From assembly GCA_963725175.1 (NCBI GenBank), contig CAVRXH010000006.1, positions 5,084,001-5,148,000 on the forward strand: a DNA stretch of 64,000 bases, given 5' to 3'. Below are positions 18,851-25,981 of the stretch, piece by piece. The stretch's first letter is position 1. Each line of letters opens with the position of its first letter. The position numbers were made by a program, and so were the translations under genes. The notes under the pieces are model-generated. The model was not told the DNA's origin and searched no databases. It saw nothing but the letters and a program-made list of their open reading frames with translations. The DNA is from DASUBV01 sp963725175 (GTDB lineage: Bacteria > Actinomycetota > Actinomycetes > Streptosporangiales > Streptosporangiaceae).

Positions 18851-19923
18851 GCGGCGCTCCCGCCGGCCAGCCGGAAGACCTGGGTGCTGCTGCGGGACGG
18901 GTCGCCGGGCCGGACGTGCAGCTCACCGCGCCCGGGCAGCAGGACCACCGCCGCCACGGTCTTCTCCCGGCGGATGTCGCCGGTGTCGGCGACGCAGACC
19001 GGCGGCTGGGCCAGCTGGGCGAAGTGCTGCTCCGGGTCCGCGCCGCCGGCGGCGGTCAGCTCGGCCAGGCCGGCCGCGCCCGCCTTCAGCCGCAGCGCCG
19101 AGGAGTTGCGGGCGAAGATGTTCAGCTCGTCGCGGCCGGTGAAGTCGGGGTGCAGGAAGTGGTTGGTGTGCACGACGTGGCCGGCCGTGGTGACCAGCCG
19201 GACCTGCCGGTCGATGATCTCCGCGCAGGCGATGCTGCCGGGGTCGCACAGGGTCAGCGAGCGGGAGCTGGCTAAGGGCAGGTGCTCCAGGATGTCCAGC
19301 GCCTGCGCCACGGACCCGGCCTGGTCGAGCAGGTGCCGGATGGCCAGGTAGGGCGGCAGGCCCGGTCCCCAGGTGCCGCCGAGGACCAGGTTCAGCCCGA
19401 TCGCCAGGCCGTCGCTGTTGACGCCGAGGTAGCCGAGCAGCCCGCCGAAGCTCAGCAGCAGCGCCCGGCGCGGCGCGGAGGCCAGGCTGATGTCGAGCAC
19501 GCTGAGCTGGTCGTCGAGGTTGCCGTTCAGGTCCACGGTCTGGGCCAGCACCGGCTCGCCGCCAGGGCCGGCGGTCAGGCTGGCATAGGTGGTGCAGTCG
19601 CCGCGGGCCGGGATCCGCTGGTAGCCGATGATCTCGCGGCGCACCTGGAGCAGCACCGCCTCGGCCCGGGAGATGCCCGCGCCGGCGGCCAGGCCGTCGA
19701 TCTCCGCGCTCAGCGCCGGGGCCGCCGCGGCGATCTCCGCATCGTAGGCGGCCAGCACGTCCGCCAGGCCGTCCATGCTGACCGGCCCGGCGGCGAGCCT
19801 GCCGATCCGGCACAGGTCGTCGGCGAGGAACGCGCGCAGCCCTTCGCCCAGCGCGGCGCCGTGCTGGCGGCCGACCTCACGCGGCTGGCCGGCCGCGCGG
19901 ACGAAGGCGACCGTCTGGCTCAC
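18847..19923 (-). CDS. C45-family autoproteolytic acyltransferase/hydrolase
   Basis: With the GTG at 19923 the protein is 358 aa and begins VSQTVAFVRAAG, just before the family core GRQHG. An AAGGGA sequence sits eight bases upstream. It resembles acyl-CoA:6-aminopenicillanate acyltransferase: ARGDCTT holds the Gly-Cys cleavage site whose Cys becomes the N-terminal nucleophile, followed by LAQTVDLN and NSDGLAIGLN. These Ntn enzymes make or break amide bonds with acyl groups. An alternative GTG at 20007 would add a 28-residue N-terminus with three GSKGQRA repeats and an eight-base overlap with the GNAT gene. The substrate is unknown; the operon suggests an acyl-carrier protein donor. Confidence 0.8.
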   Translation of the reverse strand: MSQTVAFVRAAGQPREVGRQHGAALGEGLRAFLADDLCRIGRLAAGPVSMDGLADVLAAYDAEIAAAAPALSAEIDGLAAGAGISRAEAVLLQVRREIIGYQRIPARGDCTTYASLTAGPGGEPVLAQTVDLNGNLDDQLSVLDISLASAPRRALLLSFGGLLGYLGVNSDGLAIGLNLVLGGTWGPGLPPYLAIRHLLDQAGSVAQALDILEHLPLASSRSLTLCDPGSIACAEIIDRQVRLVTTAGHVVHTNHFLHPDFTGRDELNIFARNSSALRLKAGAAGLAELTAAGGADPEQHFAQLAQPPVCVADTGDIRREKTVAAVVLLPGRGELHVRPGDPSRSSTQVFRLAGGSAA

Positions 19924-19928
19924 CGCCC

Positions 19929-19991
19929 GCTGTCCCTTGGAACCCGCGCGCTGTCCCTTGGAACCCGCCCGCTGTCCCTTGGAACCCGCCC
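19929..19991 (-). repeat. Three tandem 21-bp repeats at the start of the C45 gene
   Basis: On the + strand the unit is GCTGTCCCTTGGAACCCGC plus two bases, repeated three times without a gap. Read on the coding strand each copy contains CCAAGGGACAG, so the ribosome-binding sequence before GTG 19923 is present three times. If translation begins at GTG 20007 the copies encode GSKGQRA repeats instead. Confidence 0.93.
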
Positions 19992-19999
19992 GCCCACCC

Positions 20000-20608
20000 T
20001 TACCCACCCGCCCTGATGACCTTCGGCGCGGCGGCGAGCTGCTCGGCGACGGCCGGCCACTCGGCGCGCAGCACGCTGTAGAAAACGGCGTTGCGGCGGC
20101 GGCCGCCCGGCATCGGGTTGAAGCTGCGCAGCGTGCCTTCCTCGCAGGCGCCGATATTGCGCAGCGCGCGGCGCGCCTGGGTGTTCAGCTCGTCGGTCTT
20201 GAATTCCACCCGCTCGGCTTTCAGCACCTCGAAGGCGTGCTCCAGCATGAGGTATTTCGCCCACCTGTTGACACCGCCCCCGCGGGCATGCGGCCCGAGC
20301 CAGGACCAGCCAATCTCCAGGCGGCCATCGCTTTCCGCCAGATTGAAGAAACTCATGCTCCCGGCGACCCGGTCGTCGCGCTTGTCGGTGACGGTATAGG
20401 CAATCCTGGTCCCGGCCCGCTGACTGGCCAGGGCGGCGTCGAAGAAGGCGTCGAAGTCGGCCTCGGTCTCCACGAGGCTGATGAAATACCGCCAGATCTC
20501 CGGGTCAAGCGCGATCGCCAGCAGCGCGTCGCGGTCGCCCGGCCGTGCCGGGGCCAGCCGCACGTGCTCGTTCTCCAGTCGCACCGCGGCCTGCTCAGCC
20601 CAGCCCAC
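20000..20608 (-). CDS. GNAT acetyltransferase (RimJ/RimL type)
   Basis: This protein of about 202 aa fits the Acetyltransf_3 group: VRLAPARPGDRDALL at the N-terminus, GSMSFFNL and EIGWSWLGPHARGGG in the acetyl-CoA-binding core, then LNTQARRALRNIGA. It would transfer an acyl group from acyl-CoA (or the ACP) to an amine. I choose GTG 20608, one base after the ACP stop, because the homology begins right there; an in-frame ATG at 20653 would overlap the ACP gene. In this operon it could acylate a pathway intermediate or confer self-resistance. Confidence 0.82.
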   Translation of the reverse strand: MGWAEQAAVRLENEHVRLAPARPGDRDALLAIALDPEIWRYFISLVETEADFDAFFDAALASQRAGTRIAYTVTDKRDDRVAGSMSFFNLAESDGRLEIGWSWLGPHARGGGVNRWAKYLMLEHAFEVLKAERVEFKTDELNTQARRALRNIGACEEGTLRSFNPMPGGRRRNAVFYSVLRAEWPAVAEQLAAAPKVIRAGG

Positions 20609-20609
20609 G

Positions 20610-20879
20610 TCAGGCCGCCGTGCCCGCGTGGCTGGCCAGGGCGGCGATGACATCGCGCAGCGTGCGCATCGCGGCCACGTCGGGCTCGGTGAAGCTGGCC
20701 AGGCTGACCCGCGTGTCGTCGCACACCGACATCAGGAACAGCACCTTGTTCAGGGAGGTGAGCCCGTACCCGTCGGCCATGTCCAGATCGGGGTCCAGAT
20801 CGGCGGGCTCAACGGGAAGGTCGAGCACGCGGGCCAGATCCTCGCGTGCCACGGTCTCGATCGCCGTGTCGGTAGGCAA
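20610..20879 (-). CDS. Free-standing acyl carrier protein (TTG start)
   Basis: The 89-aa acidic protein has DGYGLTSLNKVLF, in which the Ser of GLTSL is the expected phosphopantetheine site. The start is TTG 20879: AGGAGG lies five bases upstream, and no ATG or GTG in this frame fits as well. It is the first gene of the six-gene operon, about 160 bases downstream of a strong promoter match. As the only carrier protein of the operon it probably holds the intermediate that the KAS-like, GNAT, C45 and diiron enzymes act on. Confidence 0.82.
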   Translation of the reverse strand: MPTDTAIETVAREDLARVLDLPVEPADLDPDLDMADGYGLTSLNKVLFLMSVCDDTRVSLASFTEPDVAAMRTLRDVIAALASHAGTAA

Positions 20880-20916
20880 GAGGTCCTCCTGAGATTCGCG
20901 TTCGGGATGCCGGCCG

Positions 20917-20948
20917 CGCATTCCGCGTGAACGCGCATGCGGAATGCG
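20917..20948. promoter_or_regulatory. 10-bp inverted repeat in the operon leader
   Basis: The arms CGCATTCCGC and GCGGAATGCG are perfectly complementary and are separated by 12 bases. The repeat lies downstream of the predicted transcription start and about 27 bases before the RBS of the ACP gene. It could be a regulator operator (the TetR gene diverges from here) or an RNA hairpin in the leader. Confidence 0.6.
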
Positions 20949-21046
20949 AAGGCAGTGTCGGGGGGATGGCCAAGATAACGGACAGTTAGCTAAGCGCGTG
21001 ATTAATAACGGCGGGTGTACGTTCTGCTCGGCTTTGTAACAATTTA

Positions 21047-21075
21047 ATATTAGAGGGGACACCGGGGCGAGTCAA
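21047..21075 (-). promoter_or_regulatory. Sigma-70-type promoter of the six-gene minus-strand operon
   Basis: On the minus strand TTGACT (21075-21070) is followed by exactly 17 bases and TAATAT (21052-21047), close to the consensus of the housekeeping sigma factor. The surroundings are the most AT-rich part of the intergenic region 20880-21274. The rest of that region shows no open frame I would support. Confidence 0.75.
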
Positions 21076-21274
21076 CGAGCGAAGTTTCGTATTCTTACGC
21101 TCACCTTTAGTAGCGGCTGTTCCCGGCCGCCGCGGCGCGGCTATCCGCGGCCTTCTCCCGGCGGCGCGGGCCGCCGCCGAATGCGGCCGCGCCCGCGGCC
21201 GCGCCCGCCGCCGCCGGGGGGCGCAGGCCGGCGTACGCTCGGGAGCAGGCCCGCGCGGGCCGGGGGCTTGACCG

Positions 21275-22051
21275 ATGCGGGAGATGCGGGTGAGGGCAGG
21301 CACGGGCGGGGGGACGGCCTCGCAGCCTCGCGGAGTGGACTTCCTCTGGGCCTCGCGGGAGCGGCCGAGCCGCGGCCCGCGGCCTGGCCTGTCGGTGCAG
21401 CGGATCGTCGCCGCCGCCGTCGGCATCGCCGACGCCGACGGGCTCGGCGCGGTGTCCATGCAGCGGGTCGCCAGCGAGGTCGGGTTCGCCACCATGGCCC
21501 TGTACCGGTACGTGCCCGGCAAGACCGAGCTGATCAGCGTCATGATCGACACCATCCTTGGCGACCCGCCCCGGCTGACCGGACACGACGGCTGGCGCGG
21601 CCGGCTGGAGGAATGGGCCAGGCAGGCCGAGGCCGCCTTCCGCGCGCACCCGTGGGCGCTGCAGGTCTCCGCCGCCGGCCGGGTCATCGGCCCGAACGAG
21701 CTGGGCTGGCTGGAGGCCGGCGTCGCGGCGCTGGCCGGCACCGGGCTGACCGGCGCCGAGCAGGCCGACGCTGTCCTGGCGGTCAGCGGGCACGTCAGGA
21801 ACTGGGTGCAGTACTCCCTCGCCGCCGCCGGCCCGCAGGCCGGGACCGGCCAGCGGTGGCTGTCGGTGATCGGCGACCTGGTGGGCAGCCATCGTGATCG
21901 CTACCCGGCGCTGCTGGCCGCGATGTCCGCCGGGGGACTCGGCGCCCCGCAGGAGGGTGGCCAGCGGGAGGACGGCCAGCAGTTCGGGCTGCGCTGCGTG
22001 CTGGACGGCATCGGGGCGCGGATCAGCGAGCGCGCCAGGGAGCGGGCCTAG
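21275..22051 (+). CDS. TetR-family regulator with TetR_C_1-type domain
   Basis: This protein of up to 258 aa has an N-terminal helix-turn-helix: RIVAAAVGIADADGLGAVSM, then VASEVGFATMALYRYVPGKTEL, typical of TetR. The C-terminal ligand domain with HPWALQVSAAGR and LGWLEAG resembles the TetR_C_1 group. The N-terminal 35 residues are a disordered, Arg-rich extension; a start at ATG 21284 is equally possible. It is divergent from the six-gene operon and convergent with the AT gene, sharing overlapping stop codons. It probably represses one or both through the palindrome in the intergenic region. Confidence 0.88.
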   Translation: MREMRVRAGTGGGTASQPRGVDFLWASRERPSRGPRPGLSVQRIVAAAVGIADADGLGAVSMQRVASEVGFATMALYRYVPGKTELISVMIDTILGDPPRLTGHDGWRGRLEEWARQAEAAFRAHPWALQVSAAGRVIGPNELGWLEAGVAALAGTGLTGAEQADAVLAVSGHVRNWVQYSLAAAGPQAGTGQRWLSVIGDLVGSHRDRYPALLAAMSAGGLGAPQEGGQREDGQQFGLRCVLDGIGARISERARERA

Positions 22052-23403
22052 ACCTTAAGCCGGCGCCGCCGGAGCCGATAGCCAGGCAGCGCGACCCGGC
22101 GTCGCGGCTGGCCCGCGAATACCGCGGGCCAGGACACCTCGACCCCGCCCGCGTGCAGTTCGGCGAGCGCGCTGAGCAGCCGCGGCCAGGCGTCCGCGCC
22201 GCGGCGCAGCGAGCCCGTCACGATCGCGGGCTGCCCCGCATCCGCCAGCGTCTCTCGCACCGCGACCGCCAGCGAGGGATGCGAGCTGACCTCGATGAAC
22301 ACGCTGTGCCCCGTGCCGGCCAGCGCCCGCACGGCGGCCTCGAACTGGATCGGGCTGCGCAGGTTGGCGTACCAGTAGCCGGCGTCAAGGCCGGCGGTGT
22401 CGATGACCTCGCCGGTCACCGTCGAGCAGAACGCCACCGTGCCGCAGGCCGGTGCCACCCCGGCCAGCGCGGCGGCCAGCGGCTCGCGCAGTGGCTCGAC
22501 GAGCGGGCAGTGCGAGGCGTAGGAGACGGGCACCAGCCGGGTCCGGATGCCGGCCGCCGTGCACCTGGCGACCGCTTCGGCGACCGCGTCCTGAGTGCCG
22601 GATAATACGCAGCCGCCAGGGCCGTTGGCCGCCGCGACGTACAGGTCGCCGCCGCGCCTGGAGTCGATGAGCTGCCGCGCCCTGGCCGCCGGCAGCGCCA
22701 CCGAGACCATCGCCCCCGTGCCGGCCAGCGTGGACACCGCCTGGCTGCGGATCGCGACGATCCGGGCCGCGTCCGCCAGGGTGAGCGCCCCGGCGGCGTG
22801 AGCGGCGGCGATCTCGCCCTGCGAATGGCCAAGCACGGCGGCGGGCCGCACGCCCAGCGACTCCCATAGCCGGGCCAGCCCGGTCATGACGGTGAACAGG
22901 GCTGGCTGGACCACGTCGTCGCCGGCCAGCAGCGGCGCCCCCGGCGCGCCGCTGAGCAGGCCGGTCACCGACCAGCCCGTGTGCGGCTCGAGCGCCGCGG
23001 AGCACGCGCGCACGTGCTCGCGGAACACGGGGGAGCTGGCCAGCAGGTCCCGTGCCATGCCTGGCCACTGCGATCCCTGGCCGGGGAACACGAAGACCGT
23101 CTTGCCCGGCGCGGCGGCGGTCCCGGTGGTCAGGCCGGCCGCGGGCCGGCCGCCCGCCAGCGCCCGCAGGGCGCCGGCCAGGTCATCCCGGCTCGCGCCG
23201 ACCAGGACCGCCCGGTGCGCCAAGTGCGCCCGGCGGGCGGTCAGGGTCCAGCCGACATCCGCCAGGTCGGCGTGGTCGTGCTCGTCCAGCCAGGCGGCGA
23301 GCCGGCCGGCCTGCCGCCGCAGCGCGGCCGGGGTGCGACCGGACAGCACCCAGGCATGCGGCGGTACCACGGGCCCGGCGGCGTGATCGAGCGCACTGGT
23401 CAT
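22048..23403 (-). CDS. Stand-alone acyltransferase with cis-PKS linkers, methylmalonyl-type signature
   Basis: The 451-aa protein has a KS-AT linker (SGRTPAALRRQAGRLAAWL) at the N-terminus, then an AT domain from about residue 100: VFPGQGSQW, GDDVVQPAL, the catalytic GHSQGE (Ser194) and YASH at 295-298. It ends with the post-AT RRVALPGYRLRRRR. YASH is the classical methylmalonyl-CoA signature. No KS, KR or ACP is attached, so this looks like an AT cut out of a modular PKS. AGGAGG lies 11 bases before the ATG. It may load methylmalonyl onto a carrier in trans; no PKS in the window obviously lacks an AT. Confidence 0.88.
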   Translation of the reverse strand: MTSALDHAAGPVVPPHAWVLSGRTPAALRRQAGRLAAWLDEHDHADLADVGWTLTARRAHLAHRAVLVGASRDDLAGALRALAGGRPAAGLTTGTAAAPGKTVFVFPGQGSQWPGMARDLLASSPVFREHVRACSAALEPHTGWSVTGLLSGAPGAPLLAGDDVVQPALFTVMTGLARLWESLGVRPAAVLGHSQGEIAAAHAAGALTLADAARIVAIRSQAVSTLAGTGAMVSVALPAARARQLIDSRRGGDLYVAAANGPGGCVLSGTQDAVAEAVARCTAAGIRTRLVPVSYASHCPLVEPLREPLAAALAGVAPACGTVAFCSTVTGEVIDTAGLDAGYWYANLRSPIQFEAAVRALAGTGHSVFIEVSSHPSLAVAVRETLADAGQPAIVTGSLRRGADAWPRLLSALAELHAGGVEVSWPAVFAGQPRRRVALPGYRLRRRRLKV

Positions 23404-23736
23404 GGCGCCGCGCGCCTCCTTGCTCGTACCGACGCGGCCATCCCTTATGTGCTGCTAGATGCTCCCACGACGGGCGGGGACGCCTCTCCCGGATCCGCAG
23501 GGTTATGTATGTCGTACGCAGTTATGCGCATGGTGTACGCGGAACTGACGGGCCGAGCGAGGAGCGTGCTGGGCATGGCGAGTGAGCTGGCGGTCGAGGT
23601 GGCCGCCCTGGAGAAGTCCGACATCACCGCCTGAGCGGCCGGTCATTCTGGCGGTGCCCCGGCCGCAGGGTTGAAACATCAAACTCACGATGGCTAGAAT
23701 TGCTGAGTTTGTAAATCAAACCAATGGAGGCGGCCG
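23404..23736. other. Divergent intergenic region between AT and DHA2 exporter genes
   Basis: No supported gene lies in these 333 bases. The stretch 23670-23722 is AT-rich and should hold the promoter of the exporter. The left half carries the leader of the AT gene. A 41-codon open frame from ATG 23509 has no ribosome-binding site and is not called. Confidence 0.6.
23707..23721. promoter_or_regulatory. Candidate HxlR operator upstream of the exporter
   Basis: GTTTG-TAAAT-CAAAC is a perfect 5-5-5 inverted repeat ending 15 bases before the exporter GTG. A second ATCAAAC lies at 23679-23685 and a third at 25734-25740, just upstream of the HxlR gene at the other end of the pair. Shared half-sites suggest that the regulator binds both promoters. 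Confidence 0.5.
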
Positions 23737-25194
23737 GTGGCGGGACAACGCCAGGGCGCGCGGCAGGCGCCGGCGGAAAAGGCACTCTCCAAGGCGGCCC
23801 GGCTCGGGCCGGTGTTCGCGGTCGTCGCCGCCGGCGTCGCCATGTCAAACCTGGACACATTCGTCGTCAACGTGGCGCTGCCGCAGATAGACGCGCACTT
23901 TCACACTCAGCTTTCGTCGGTTTCGTGGATTCTCAACGCCTACACCGTGATCTTCGCCGCGCTGCTGGTGCCGGCCGGCAGCCTGGCCGACCGGCTCGGC
24001 GCCCGCCCGGCCTTCCTGCTCGGCACCGGGATCTTCACCGCCGCCTCGCTAGCCTGCTCGCTGGCGCCGGGGATCTGGTGGCTGGTCGCGTTCCGCGCGG
24101 TGCAGGCGGCCGGCGCCGCGGCGCTGATCCCGTCCTCGCTCGGGCTGCTGCTGGCCGCCGCGCCACCGGAGAAACGGCAGATCTCGGTACGCGGCTGGAC
24201 CGCTATCAGCGGCGTGGCGGCCGCGCTCGGGCCGGCCCTCGGCGGCCTGCTCACCGAGGCGAGCTGGCGGTGGGTGTTCTGGATCAACGTGCCCATCGGC
24301 GTGGCCGCCCTGGTGGCCGGGGTGTTCGTGCTGCCTGTCCCGCCGGCCCGTAACCGCGCCGCCCGGCCGGACCTGGCCGGCGCCGTCCTGCTCACCCTCG
24401 GGGCCGCGGCGGCCGTGCTCGGCCTGGTCGAGAGCTCGTCCTGGGGCTGGGGCTCGGCCAGGGTGATCGGCGCGCTGCTGGCCGGCGCCGTGCTGCTCTG
24501 CCTGTTCGTGGCGCAGTCCGCCCGGCACCCCGACCCGGTGCTGCCGCTGGGGCTGCTGAAGCTGCCGGAGTTCTCCTGGCCGTCGGCGGCCAGCCTGCTG
24601 TTCGCCATCCCGTTCGCCGCGATGCTGCTGTCGATCGTGCTCTGGTGCCAGGACGTGTGGCACTGGTCGCCGCTGGCCACCGGCCTGGGCATCGCGCCTG
24701 GCCCGCTCATGGTGCCGATCTTCGCGCTCGGCGCCGGGCCGGTGCTGGCCCGCCGGCTCGGCTCGTCGGCCGTCGGTCTTGCCGGATGCCTGTTCTTCGC
24801 CGCCGGCATCGGCTGGTGGATCGCCGGAATGCGGGCCAGCCCGGACTACCCGCTCGGCATGCTCCCCGGCATGCTGCTGGGCGGCATCGGCGTCGGGCTG
24901 GCCCTGCCGACGCTGATCAGCGTGGCGCTCACCGCGCTGCCGCCGCCGAGCTTCTCCACCGGCTCAGCGGTGATCACCATGGGCCGCCAGATCGGCACCG
25001 TGCTCGGCGTGGGCGTCCTGGTGGCGATCCTCGGAGCCAGCAAGCACGCGGGGCAGGTCGCCGCGTTCGACCGGGGCTGGTGGTTCATCGTCGTGGCCGC
25101 CGTGGTCACCGCGCTGGCCTGCCTGCCGGTGGGCCGTGCCGCCACCAGGCGGAGCGCCGCGCCTGCCTCCCCGCAGGCGGCCGCCAGGAGCTAG
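23737..25194 (+). CDS. DHA2-type MFS drug exporter
   Basis: The 485-aa protein has about 14 hydrophobic segments and the EmrB/QacA hallmarks: NLDTFVVNVALPQI in TM1, LADRLGARPAFL (motif A), RAVQAAGAA, and SGVAAALGPALGGLL (the antiporter motif C type). The start is GTG 23737 with GGAGG six bases upstream. It would expel a hydrophobic or cationic drug by proton antiport across the cytoplasmic membrane. It converges with an HxlR regulator whose stop lies 35 bp away, so the two form a regulator-exporter pair, perhaps for self-resistance to a product of this window. Confidence 0.92.
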   Translation: MAGQRQGARQAPAEKALSKAARLGPVFAVVAAGVAMSNLDTFVVNVALPQIDAHFHTQLSSVSWILNAYTVIFAALLVPAGSLADRLGARPAFLLGTGIFTAASLACSLAPGIWWLVAFRAVQAAGAAALIPSSLGLLLAAAPPEKRQISVRGWTAISGVAAALGPALGGLLTEASWRWVFWINVPIGVAALVAGVFVLPVPPARNRAARPDLAGAVLLTLGAAAAVLGLVESSSWGWGSARVIGALLAGAVLLCLFVAQSARHPDPVLPLGLLKLPEFSWPSAASLLFAIPFAAMLLSIVLWCQDVWHWSPLATGLGIAPGPLMVPIFALGAGPVLARRLGSSAVGLAGCLFFAAGIGWWIAGMRASPDYPLGMLPGMLLGGIGVGLALPTLISVALTALPPPSFSTGSAVITMGRQIGTVLGVGVLVAILGASKHAGQVAAFDRGWWFIVVAAVVTALACLPVGRAATRRSAAPASPQAAARS

Positions 25195-25222
25195 GCCGGG
25201 CCAGCCAGGGCGGGCCAGCCAG

Positions 25223-25238
25223 GGTGAGCTAGCTCACC
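25223..25238. terminator. Perfect palindrome at convergent gene ends
   Basis: GGTGAGCTAGCTCACC is a 16-bp perfect palindrome that spans the stop codon of the HxlR gene, 29 bases beyond the exporter stop. It could form a short stem and act as a bidirectional terminator. No U-tract follows, so this is weak. Confidence 0.35.
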
Positions 25239-25717
25239 GGGCCGCGGGCGTCCCAGCCCTCGGCCAGCACCCGCAGGCCCAGGTCGGCCGGGTTGACCTC
25301 GTCGCCGCAGTGCCGGCAGACCATGGCCGTGTCCAGGTCGTGCCCGCAGGCGTGCTCGAAGGCGGCGGGCGGCGAGGCGACCGCCCAGCGGTCACCCCAG
25401 GTGCGGAATGCCTGGAGCACCGGGAGCAGGTCCTGGCCGGCCTCGGTCAGCAGGTACTCCCAGCGCGGCGGATGCCGGGAGTACTGCTCCCGGTAGATGA
25501 TCCCGGCCGCCTCAAGCGCGCGGAGCCGGGCGGCCAGCCGGTCTCTGGGGGCACCGGTGTTGCGGGCGATGATGTCGAAGCGGCGGTTGCCGAACGCGAT
25601 CTCCCTGACGGCCAGCAGGGACCACTTCTCCCCGACCAGCGCGAGGGCGGCGGCGATCGAGCACGGCCGCCCGGGGAGCCCGGCGGGCTGCGTCACGTCG
25701 CTGCGTTGTGCGGTCAT
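25229..25717 (-). CDS. HxlR-family transcriptional regulator
   Basis: With ATG 25717 the protein has 162 aa. The winged helix reads CSIAAALALVGEKWSLLAVREIAFGNRRF, then GAPRDRLAARLRALEAAGII and YLLTEAGQDLLPVL, the standard HxlR (DUF24) layout. A C-terminal extension has HACGH and CRHCGDEV, which could bind a metal or form a disulfide. An upstream ATG at 25738 is possible, but it would place the start inside the ATCAAAC element. It converges on the DHA2 exporter and probably regulates it. Confidence 0.9.
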   Translation of the reverse strand: MTAQRSDVTQPAGLPGRPCSIAAALALVGEKWSLLAVREIAFGNRRFDIIARNTGAPRDRLAARLRALEAAGIIYREQYSRHPPRWEYLLTEAGQDLLPVLQAFRTWGDRWAVASPPAAFEHACGHDLDTAMVCRHCGDEVNPADLGLRVLAEGWDARGPVS

Positions 25718-25981
25718 GCACCTACGTTGCCATATCAAACCAAGCTGACGCTACTCGCGTGCCCCGGCCGGTCTCCGCGAAGATCGCCAGGAGAATAGAA
25801 TCTCGCGATTAAATCCGGACTCGCGGGGAAATTTCTCTTTCTTATTCAGGGGGGCGGCCGTAGCTTGAGGTAATCCGCCCGTCCCTCGTTATTCTACGCG
25901 GCTAGTGCCGTTGCCGCGTGGCCGCCCCGACCGTTGCGACGATCCGCTCAAACCGCCATTCTGACACCGAGGAGGACGTCG

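Noticed and set aside
23509..23634. 41-codon open frame beginning MSYAVMRMVYAEL upstream of the DHA2 exporter
   Set aside because: No ribosome-binding site, no recognisable motif, and it lies in a divergent promoter region.
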